A DNA stretch of 64,000 bases from Bactrocera neohumeralis. Lineage: Eukaryota > Arthropoda > Insecta > Diptera > Tephritidae. Below, in pieces: positions 55,909 to 64,000 of this stretch. The first letter of the stretch is position 1; every line of letters starts with the position of its first letter. A program made the translations under genes and the position numbers. Below the pieces are notes generated by a model. It saw only the letters and a list, made by a program, of their open reading frames with translations. It did no database searches and was not told where the DNA came from. The DNA lies in the NCBI RefSeq assembly GCF_024586455.1, contig NC_065919.1:22004017-22068016 (forward strand), read 5' to 3'.

Positions 55909-58681
55909 ATGTCAATGTCGTCGTATATCTCCTACAGCTCATCGTTCCATCGAATGCGATATTCGCCGTGGCCAACGCGCAAAGGACCATAAATCTTTCG
56001 CAGAACTTTTCTCGCAACGTCGACTCATCAGTTGTTGACATCGTGCAAGCCTCTGCTCCATATAGCAGGACGGGAATTATGAGCGACTTATAGAGTTTGG
56101 CTTTTGTTCGTCGAGAGAGGACTTTACTTTTCAATTGCCTACTCAGTCCGAAGTAGCACCTGTTGGCAAGAGCAATCCTGCGTTGGATTTCCAGGCTGAC
56201 ATTGTTGGTGGTGTTAATACTGGTTCCTAAATAGACGAAATTATCTACAACTTCAAAGTTACGACTGTCAACAGTGACGTGAGTGCCAAGTCGCGAGTGC
56301 GACGACTGTTTGTTTGATGACAGGAGATATTTCGTCTTGCCCTCGTTCACTGCCAGACCCATTTGTTTTGCTTCCTTGTCTAGTCTGGAGAAAGCAGAAC
56401 TAACGGCGCGGGTGTTAAGGCCGATGATATCAATATCATCAGCATACGCCAGCAGCTGTATACTCTTATAAAAGATGGTACCTTCTCTACTAAGTTCTGC
56501 AGCTCGAACTATTTTCTCCAGAAGCAGGTTGAAAAAGTCACACGATAGGGAATCGCCTTGTCTGAAACCTCGTTTGGTATCGAACGGCTCGGAGAGGTCC
56601 TTCCCGATTCTGACGGAGCTCTTCGTGTTGCTCAGCGTCAGTTTACACAGCCGTATTAGTTTTGCGGGGATACCAAATTCAGACATCGCGGCATAGAGGC
56701 AGCTCCTTTTCGTGCTGTCGAAAGCAGCTTTGAAATCGACGAAGAGGTGGTGTGTGTCGATTCTCCTTTCACGGGTCTTTTCCAAGATTTGGCGCATGGT
56801 GAATATCTGGTCGGTTGTTGATTTTCCAGGTCTAAAGCCACACTGATAAGGTCCAATCAGTTTGTTGACGGTGGGCTTTAATCTTTCACTCAATACGCTC
56901 GATAGAACCTTATATGCGATGTTGAGGAGGCTAATCCCACGGTAGTTGGCGCAGATTGTGGGGTCTCCTTTTTTATGGATTGGGCATAGCACACTTAAAT
57001 TCCAATCGTTGGGCATGCTTTCGTCCGACCATATTTTACAAAGAAGCTGATGCATGCTCCTTATCAGTTCTTCGCCGCCGTGTTTGAATAGCTCGGCCGG
57101 TAATCCATCGGCCCCCGCCGCTTTGTTGTTCTTCAGGCGGGTAATTGCTATTCGAACTTCTTCATGGTCGGGCAATGGGACGTCTGCTCCATCGTCATCG
57201 ATTGGGGAATCGGGTTCGCCTTCTCCTGGCGTTGTGCATTCACTGCCATTCAGCAGGCTGGAGAAGTGTTCCCTCCATAATTTAAGTATGCTCTGGGCAT
57301 CGGTCACTAGATCACCTTTGGGGGTTCTACAAGAGTATGCTCCGGTCTTGAAACCTTCTGTAAGCCGCCGCATTTTTTCGTAGAATTTTCGAGCATTACC
57401 CCTGTCGGCCAGCTTATCAAGCTCTTCATACTCACGCATTTCGGCCTCTTTCTTTTTCTGTCTGCAGATGCGTCTCGCTTTCCTCTTCAATTCTCGGTAT
57501 CTATCCCATCCCGCACGTGTTGTGGTCGATCGTAACGTTGCGAGGTAGGCAGCCTGTTTTCTCTCCGCTGCGGCGCGGCACTCCTCGTCGTACCAGTTGT
57601 TCTTTTGCACTTTCCGAAAACCAAGGGTTTCGGATGCAGCTGTACGTAAGGAGTTTGAAATGCCGTCCCACAGTTCCCTTATACCGAGTTGTTGATGAGT
57701 GCTCTCAGAGAGCAGGAGTGCAAGCCGAGTAGAAAATCGTTCGGCAGTCTGTTGTGATTGCAGCTTTTCGACGTGGAACCTTCCTTGTGTTTGTTGGCGT
57801 GCGTTTTTTGCTGCACAGAGGCGGGTGCGAATCTTGGCTGCAACAAGATAGTGGTCCGAGTCGATGTTAGGACCTCGGAGCGCACGCACCTCTAAAACAC
57901 TGGAGACGTGTCTTCCGTCTATCACAACATGATCGATCTGGTTGGTAGTTTTTCGATCCGGAGACAGCCAGGTAGCTTGATGAATTTTTTTGTGCTGGAA
58001 TCTAGTACTACAGATAACCATATTTCGGGCCCCGGCAAAGTCGATCAGCCTCAACCCATTTGGGGATGTTTCCTCGTGGAGGCTGAATTTACCGACCATA
58101 GTGCCAAAGATACCTTCTTTGCCCACCCTGGCGTTAAAGTCGCCAAGCGCGATTTTGACATCGTGGCGGGGGCATCTCTCATAAGTGCGTTCCAAGCACT
58201 CATAAAAGGCATCTTTGGTCACATCGTCCTTCTCATCCGTCGGAGCGTGGGCGCAGATCAGCGATATGTTGAAGAACCTCGCTTTGATGCGGATTGTGGA
58301 TAGACGTTCATTCACCGGAGTGAATGATAGTACTCGGCGACGGAGTCTCTCTCCCACCACGAATCCCACACCAAACTTGCGCTCCTTTATATGGCCACTG
58401 TAGTAAATGTCACAAGGACCTACTCGTCTTTGTCCTTGTCCCGTCCATCGCATTTCTTGGACGGCGGTGATGTCAGCCTTTATTTTCACGAGGACATCAA
58501 CCAGCTGGGCAGCGGCACCTTCCCAATTAAGGGACCGGACATTCCAGGTGCATGCCCTTAAATCGTAGTCCTTATTTCGTTTGCCGTGGTCGTCATCAAA
58601 AGGGGGGTCTCTCATCCGAGGCTGGTTGTTACTGTTCACTGGGGTAGGCTTTTTACGTGGCGGGTCCCAAACCCAGCGCAC
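55856..58681 (-). CDS. LINE endonuclease-reverse transcriptase ORF (941 codons)
   Basis: Residues about 40-275 form the AP-type endonuclease: ACTWNVRSLN, QEMRWTG, GDFNARVG and DSDHYLV. The reverse transcriptase follows from about 470: PAELFKHGGEELI, VLCPIHKKGDPTICANYRG, QCGFRPGKSTTDQIF, FVDFKAAFDSTKR (motif A), GFRQGDSLSCDFFN and LAYADDIDIIG, with YADD at residues 746-749. All visible catalytic residues are present. After DESTLR a 10-bp deletion (about 56010, compared with the 11.5-kb copy) shifts the frame, and the final ~57 residues are nonsense running into the inverted fragment. The RLRWLGHVVRM C-terminal block is lost. Single-ORF organisation suggests the RTE clade. Confidence 0.9.
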   Translation of the reverse strand: MRWVWDPPRKKPTPVNSNNQPRMRDPPFDDDHGKRNKDYDLRACTWNVRSLNWEGAAAQLVDVLVKIKADITAVQEMRWTGQGQRRVGPCDIYYSGHIKERKFGVGFVVGERLRRRVLSFTPVNERLSTIRIKARFFNISLICAHAPTDEKDDVTKDAFYECLERTYERCPRHDVKIALGDFNARVGKEGIFGTMVGKFSLHEETSPNGLRLIDFAGARNMVICSTRFQHKKIHQATWLSPDRKTTNQIDHVVIDGRHVSSVLEVRALRGPNIDSDHYLVAAKIRTRLCAAKNARQQTQGRFHVEKLQSQQTAERFSTRLALLLSESTHQQLGIRELWDGISNSLRTAASETLGFRKVQKNNWYDEECRAAAERKQAAYLATLRSTTTRAGWDRYRELKRKARRICRQKKKEAEMREYEELDKLADRGNARKFYEKMRRLTEGFKTGAYSCRTPKGDLVTDAQSILKLWREHFSSLLNGSECTTPGEGEPDSPIDDDGADVPLPDHEEVRIAITRLKNNKAAGADGLPAELFKHGGEELIRSMHQLLCKIWSDESMPNDWNLSVLCPIHKKGDPTICANYRGISLLNIAYKVLSSVLSERLKPTVNKLIGPYQCGFRPGKSTTDQIFTMRQILEKTRERRIDTHHLFVDFKAAFDSTKRSCLYAAMSEFGIPAKLIRLCKLTLSNTKSSVRIGKDLSEPFDTKRGFRQGDSLSCDFFNLLLEKIVRAAELSREGTIFYKSIQLLAYADDIDIIGLNTRAVSSAFSRLDKEAKQMGLAVNEGKTKYLLSSNKQSSHSRLGTHVTVDSRNFEVVDNFVYLGTSINTTNNVSLEIQRRIALANRCYFGLSRQLKSKVLSRRTKAKLYKSLIIPVLLYGAEACTMSTTDESTLREKFCERFMVLCALATANIAFDGTMSCRRYTTTLTYWISRLTLLLLLILVPR

Positions 58682-58890
58682 AACCCTATGCAGGGGATGT
58701 TTCGCCTTCTCACTTTAGCTCACCTTCGAACGGATGTTCTTAGGCTAACCAGAGGATACTTGGTCAAAGACCGGAAGTCGTGAGCTGCTTGAGTCATATG
58801 TAAAAGAATCGTTTCTGGCCACTCCCAAGTGAATGGCGATCAGAGAACTTTCCTCACTTGCGTGAACTTCTACACATCACCCCATCCTCC
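55909..58890 (-). mobile_element. RTE-like LINE, best copy, 3'-truncated
   Basis: The 5' end at 58890 coincides with that of the 11.5-14.55 kb copy. The 5' UTR spans about 200 bp, followed by a single long ORF with endonuclease and reverse transcriptase. The 3' end, including the last ~90 codons, 3' UTR and GAA-type tail, is absent, replaced by an inverted fragment. It was therefore rearranged after or during insertion. Confidence 0.9.
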
Positions 58891-59095
58891 CAATCAAATA
58901 TTCATGCAATATTAAATGAGTGCTAATCGCACTAATGCCTGTAGTTGTCTCAATCTCACGATAGATCACATGACGATCTTGCAACATTCGTTGGCGCACA
59001 GTATCAATCCGTAACAACAACTGATTTTGGACAACCTTAACGAAATTCTTCTTGAAGTGGTTCACGACTTCACACACGACTTGGAATATACTATA
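58891..59095 (-). mobile_element. mariner transposase N-terminal scrap
   Basis: The minus-strand frame reads KVVQNQLLLRIDTVRQRMLQ, DRHVIYREIETTTGISAIST and HLILHEYLI, which is the helix-turn-helix linker region of a mariner-type transposase. About 200 bp, wedged between the LINE 5' end and the maT-like element. The LINE appears to have inserted at or into it. Confidence 0.7.
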
Positions 59096-59147
59096 CTACA
59101 CAATAACACTGTTCCGCGATCGAGCGTCACCACCAAAAATTGAACTA

Positions 59148-60464
59148 CAGGGAACAAAATTGAACTCGAAGTGTAACCAACTTCAGACCGTTCGCGCAGC
59201 TGTTGCACTGGAATCAGCTGTTTATAAATTTGCTGAATGACAGTTCTGAGTATTGTTTACAAGGGTAGAAAAGCGTTTTGCCAAAAGTGAACGCAAAAAA
59301 AAAGTGATCAGCAATGGAATTCAAACGTAATAGTGTGATTGCTTTATATTTAGCTGGAAAATCACAGCCAGCAATTGTTCGTGAGCTCTAACACCTTAAT
59401 GTGAATAAAGTTTTTGTTTATCGCACCATCACTCGTTACAATGATACTGGTAGCATCGCTAAACGCCTTGGAGGTGGTCATCAAAAGACTGCAACGTCAC
59501 GTGAGATGGTTCGGTAAGTAAAGAAGCGACTTCAGCGAAATCCACGACGAAGTGCTAATCAAATGGCTAAAGAACTGAAAATATCCGACCGCAGCATCCG
59601 ACGCATATTGAAAAATGAGCTCAAGGTTAAGCTTTACAAGTTCCAAAAGGCCCATGATCTCACACCGAAGCAGCAACAAGTAAAACTTGAGAGAGCGAAG
59701 CAGTTGCTTCGCTTGGCCGAAAGCGGTCAAATTCCGAACATTATGTTTTCTGACGAAAAAAATTTTCCAATTGAGCAATTCGTAAACTCTCAAAACGATA
59801 TGGTTTACTTGACCGACCGTTCATACGAGAATCTAAGTCATCGGTTGGCCACCAGGAGGCAGCACCCGCCACAAATAATGGTTTGGGTCGCTGTCACCGC
59901 AGATGGGCGCTCTCCAATTGTATTCATCGAGCCTGGCGTCAAAGTAAATGCGAGATATTATCGGGAAAGTGTTCCGGAGGCTGCTTTGAAGCCGTGGACA
60001 AACAAACATTTCGGTCGCAAACCATGGACGTTTCAACAAGACTCAGCACCGTCTCACAAAGCGCGAGTGAACCAAGAATGGCTGAAAAACAACGTTCCGA
60101 ACTTCATTATGACCACACAATGGCTCTCGAACTCACCAGATGCGAATCCAATGGATTATTCTCTTTCGGCCATTTTGGAGAGCAAGGTCCGAAGTAAAAA
60201 ATACACCAGTCTCGAGATGCTGAAGAAAGCCATTGTCCGTTAGTGGGCCAAAATACCGGCAAGTCACATTCGGGCAGCTTGCGATTCATTTTTTAACCGT
60301 CTCAAGGCCATAGTTAAGGCAAAAGGTGGTCATGTCGAGCAAAAGTGAATTGGTCCTGAATTTATGATTATTTTCACATATTTTGTACTTTAAAATAAAT
60401 AAAAATAATTTTCCAAACCGAATTTATGTTTTTTAATTGGTTACACTTCGAGTGCCGGACCCTG
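59148..60464 (+). mobile_element. DD37D (maT-like) mariner, almost intact
   Basis: A 1317-bp element with TA on both sides (59146-59147, 60465-60466). Terminal inverted repeats start CAGGG and share CTCGAAGTGTAACCAA; the left arm has about 5 extra bases. It contains one transposase gene (59314-60348) that fills most of it. Length, ends and target site are those of a complete Tc1/mariner element. Confidence 0.92.
59314..60348 (+). pseudogene. maT-like transposase with three premature stops
   Basis: A frame of 345 codons. It starts MEFKRNSVIALYLAGKSQPA (helix-turn-helix), then KELKISDRSIRRILKNELKV, catalytic FSDEKNF, WVAVTADGRSPIVF, FQQDSAPSHKA and SPDANPMDYSL, ending KAKGGHVEQK. Between the second and third catalytic Asp lie 37 residues, hence DD37D. 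Premature stops are TAA at 59389, TAA at 59515 and TAG at 60241. No frameshift is seen. The reading frame is otherwise complete, so loss of function is recent. Confidence 0.9.
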
Positions 60465-62095
60465 TAAGTTCATCAATGAACTGTTTTTGAGTTAATCCTC
60501 ATCAAAAGTTATAAAAATGAATCCCCTGAAAATGTTGTCGATTAAATTCCTTTTTTTCGCCGAGATGAATATGATGAACCACATACGAAGTTTGTATATT
60601 ATCTTTACTGCCTTTATATATGTATGTATATATGTCTATTAGTTTAACTTTGTCTTTAACAGCGATTTTAATTGAAATCTCATGGAAAGGCAGATTGACA
60701 ACCATAGCCAGCTTAATCACAAAAGTGGTTGGAACTGTTTAATTAATTTCATTATATACTTTATATAAGGATGGGTTGAAATAAACGGATATTTTTTCGC
60801 TAGGTACACTGAAAAATCTTAGAAGTCCTCTAAGAAAATCAGTCCAAGTATGTGCTCGTAAAGTTTTCTAGTTTTTCCTTTGTATCAGATAGAAGAATTC
60901 AATTCCCGCTTCCAACCACCTGAAAAGAGATCTCGTTTCATAGATTTTGTAGGCAATTGGATGCTCAACAAAATGGTCTTTTACGATTTTACCACAAGCC
61001 TAGACGGTTAATTTATAGAAATTTTATTTCTTATGAATTTTATAATCCAATGAAAAAAATAATTATTATAAATCGGAAAATGCTTAGTTTGGTAGGATAT
61101 TTACTGCTCCACAAAATTGGAATGATTATGCTCCAAGCTCGAACATTTTTGGCCAGTATACCGGTTGTAAAAGAGCGAAAAAAGAACATTTTTATTAAAC
61201 GGTCATTAAGTATAAAATGCTCACACTTCTGTAAGTAAAGAGAATAGTTTACGAGCAACAGACTACAACCGCTACAAGCTCAAGTTGTATTTATGTGAGT
61301 AAATATTTGAGTGACTTCGCATTTGAGCGCTTAGATGACTGAGCGCTGAAGCGGTGAGCAAAGCTTTGATTTAAGAGCTTTTAAGCGACGCTTTTTAATA
61401 AAAAGTAAATATATTGATACACTTGATTTGTATATACACATGTATGTATGTATTATATAGATGCTTGTGCTTTAAATTACAACCTACCTCAAGTCTTAAA
61501 CTTTTGTGTAGGGCAGGTTTTACTGCCACAATAACGCAAAAGTAATTTTTAAGAGTTAAACGTCAGTCCTCGAAGTATGCTCTAAGCGTTATTTTAAGGA
61601 ATATTTCGAAAAAATAATAATAATGTTTAAACTACTTACTTATATGTGAATATAGAGAAAATGCTCCAGATCTCAATTTCATTCTTAGCCGGATTAGTTA
61701 TTGGAGGCAAGCGATGTAAATATAGTAATGAGCTGAATTCATACATTTTGAGAAAACTGTTACCTCATAAGTATTAGAACTCTCATTTAATAACAAATTT
61801 GTAGATTTTCTTCATTACACTTTTTTTTAACCACTTTCGAACTACAATGTATGTACATACGTTTAATTGATTCGTCATGGAAGCTAAAATTAACACTAAT
61901 ATTTTCTAAATAAAACAACAAGTGTGTCTGCCTTTTTTATATACACTTAAGGCTAAATAAAATATTACAAAGAAATCTTAACTGTACCGGGTGAGTGATT
62001 TTTAGTTGCATTGAAATATTATGCCTATATGTGTGAAAAGATTACTTATGTGCTTCGTTTAACCAAAAAAACTTAAATTCGGGGAATTTGAAAAA
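60465..62095. other. No gene seen
   Basis: AT-rich DNA with TATGTATGTATAT tracts. A 93-codon frame at 60957-61238 has no domain. Confidence 0.45.
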
Positions 62096-63162
62096 AAGTT
62101 ACAGCTGTTCAAAAATGAGTGAAAATAATGAAAAAATTCGCCATATTTTGAAATTTTTTTATAAAAAAGGGAAGAATGCCACGCAAGCCATCAATGAAAT
62201 TTGTTAAGTTTACGGAGACGATGCTGTATCAGTTCGTGTATCACAACAATGGTTAGCTCGTTTCCCTTCCGGAAATTTCGATGTGAAAGATGCACCTCGC
62301 TCTGGTCGACATATCGTTGAAAAAGTCGATGAAATTATGGAAAAATTGACCAGGACCATCACATAAGCAGCCATGACATCGTTAAGGAGCTTAACATTCA
62401 TCATCAAACGGTTTTTAAAATTTAAAAAGGGGCTGACTGGAAAAAGAAGCTCGATGTTTGGATACCACATGAATTGCTGTGAAAAATTTAATGGACCGAA
62501 TTAACATCTGCGATTCTTTGCTGAAACGAAATGAAATCGAACCATTACTGAAGCGAATGGTAACAAGAGACGAAAGGTGAATCAAATACGACAATAATGT
62601 ACGGAAACGATCATGGTCCAAGCATGGTGAAGCTCAACAAATGGTGGCAAAGCCAGGATTGACGCCTCGAAATTTGTTGATATTGGAAGGAATCATCCGC
62701 TATGAGCTGTTCCAGCCTGGTCAAGCGATTGATTCTACATTTTACTGTCAACAACTGATGATATTGAAGCAAGCAATCGAAAAAAAATGGCCAGAACTGA
62801 TTAGCAGAAAGGGCTTCGTCTTCTGTCAAGACAACGCTAGACTCGGTAAAAGCTGGGGAAGTTTTAATGCATCCACCATATAACCCTGAGCTTGCACGAT
62901 CGGACTACCATTTGTTTCAGTCAATGAACTCCCTTAACGGAGTAAAGTTGGCTTCAAGAGAAGCCTGTGAAAATGATTTGTCGCAGTTTTTCGCCGAGAA
63001 ACCAGAAAAATTTTACACTGATGGAATAATGTCTCTAGCGGAAAAATGGCAAAAAGTAGTGGACCAAAATGGTACATATTTGGTTCATTAAAGTTCATTA
63101 TAAATATAAAAAAAATAAGTTAAAGTTAGTTTAGAAATACGAAAAGACTTTTTCGACTACCC
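62096..63162 (+). mobile_element. mariner element, decayed
   Basis: Holds one transposase pseudogene (62115-63091). The right end GACTTTTTCGACTACCC at 63145-63161 looks like a mariner terminal repeat, but the matching left repeat is not found (62.0 kb has only GGGTGAGTGATTTTT). The ends are thus uncertain on the left. Confidence 0.75.
62115..63091 (+). pseudogene. mariner transposase pseudogene
   Basis: MSENNEKIRHILKFFYKKGK, then NATQAINEIC, an in-frame TAA at 62203, VSVRVSQQWLARFPSGNFDV, APRSGRHIVEKVDEIMEKL, the catalytic region (MVTRDER, FCQDNARLG, HPPYNPELARSDYHLF) and EKWQKVVDQNGTYLVH with the normal stop at 63089. At least three frame changes lie between. In the third motif, PEL replaces the usual PDL. 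It belongs near the element at 21254 (similar RSG..VVEK.D block) but is a separate copy with its C-terminus kept. Confidence 0.85.
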
Positions 63163-63174
63163 AATAAATCTCAG

Positions 63175-63330
63175 ACATTGATCGGTATTTTCGGTCAAAA
63201 GTCAACTATTGACACTGGGGTGCATATATTCAGTATATAGGGTCTTGAACAATATGATGGAATGTGAACAATTTTTGGTCACCAGGTGGCATACCTTAAA
63301 GGAATTATTAGTTGTTATATTATTTGTTTT
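63175..63330. repeat. Dispersed repeat 2, fragment
   Basis: TCAAAAGTCAACTATTGACA followed by CTGGGGTGCATATATTCAG is the complement-type match of GACCCCGGTGCCTATAGTTG in the long copy at 40.25 kb. Confidence 0.55.
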
Positions 63331-64000
63331 TAGGTTTCTGTCTGATTGCAACTTTTTCCTTCATCCTGACCCCATATCTATCTGGATTAATTCTAAGTGG
63401 TTCAAACAAATGTTAGGCGAACAAAACTATTATACTCTGTACCAACATGTTGCAGCAATATAAAAACGAAACAAGCGATTACTATCGTTTCATCACTTAT
63501 ATCACATTTTTGAAATTTATTCTTTCTAGAAAATATAATTTTTATCATCATCGTATTTTTCATTTTCAGTCAAATCCATTTATGTTTTCTTTTTTGTGAT
63601 CACTTGCTAAACATTTTCATAAGACATAACTAATTTATCTCCCTTTGTATTGGCATGGAAAATTTAAAAACCTACAAAGTGTCAACCTTGTATACATACA
63701 AACATATGTAAGTATGCAAATGCAAAATCCTGTCTCTAAAAACTTTAAGTTTGCTTTTCATTTTGAAAATTTGATTAATGAAGGCTGGCAACATCTGTGA
63801 AGCAAAGCACAAAAAGCTCTAACGATCAGTAGTATTAACAGTCAACTGAACAGAAATGTAGGTAATAACAGAGGAATGTGCTAATATACAGATAAAGCAG
63901 CAGAGTATGCTCATTCATTAACATTCTCTGTTAATATGCCAAAAATAGTTTCATATTATACCTGCAAAGCAGATTCAGTTAACAGCACTGTTGAAAAGTT
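63331..64000. other. No gene seen
   Basis: AT-rich DNA up to the window end. Small frames only. Confidence 0.4.

Noticed and set aside
1..64000. A CRISPR array, operon, phage or other prokaryotic defence system
   Set aside because: The DNA is clearly that of an insect nuclear genome; spaced hairpins at 0.5-2.4 kb lack uniform repeats and spacers and there are no associated genes.

Overview
The window looks like euchromatic DNA from a higher fly, most likely a tephritid fruit fly (Bactrocera/Ceratitis type). This is inferred from the insect-style SLC22 transporter, AT-rich DNA, GT-AG introns, and the dense mix of mariner-like elements, non-LTR retrotransposons and short intronic repeats. No marker in the window proves the species, and no prokaryotic feature is present.

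Only one host protein gene can be supported. It is an SLC22/organic-cation-transporter-like major facilitator on the + strand between about 34.3 and 48.3 kb, assembled here from eight coding exons whose GT-AG boundaries and phases all agree (623 residues from the first in-frame ATG, longer if an upstream exon contributes). Its introns are packed with transposon relics: a ~480-bp dispersed repeat in intron 1, an RTE-like LINE fragment and a second repeat family in intron 3, an R1/I-like retrotransposon relic in intron 4, and rearranged LINE pieces in intron 5.

The 5' flank (1-34 kb) is intergenic or a long 5' intron. In order it holds a small array of hairpin repeats (0.5-2.4 kb) with a perfect 36-bp palindrome beside it, an R1/I-like reverse transcriptase relic (6.9-8.3 kb), a mariner-like element (9.7-10.7 kb), two RTE-like LINE copies (11.0-14.55 kb), further mariner relics (15.8-16.4, 17.2, 21.3-22.6, 23.7-24.8, 28.6-30.3, 31.1-33.2 kb), another retrotransposon relic (20-21.2 kb), a 1.2-kb tandem segmental duplication (25.2-27.3 kb) and a TTAA-flanked MITE (33.4-33.9 kb).

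The 3' flank has a mariner relic just behind the transporter stop codon (48.5-49.6 kb), a very AT-rich 4-kb tract (51.2-55.1 kb), the best-preserved LINE copy (941-codon ORF, 55.9-58.7 kb), an almost complete DD37D (maT-like) transposon carrying three premature stops (59.15-60.46 kb), and a decayed mariner (62.1-63.2 kb). I found no tRNA, rRNA, CRISPR array or operon. Nothing here amounts to a new biological system. The most interesting structures are the perfect palindrome, the hairpin array, the repeated tail-to-tail LINE rearrangement, and the transporter's stop codon that overlaps a splice donor. Transposon family names rest on motif recognition alone.
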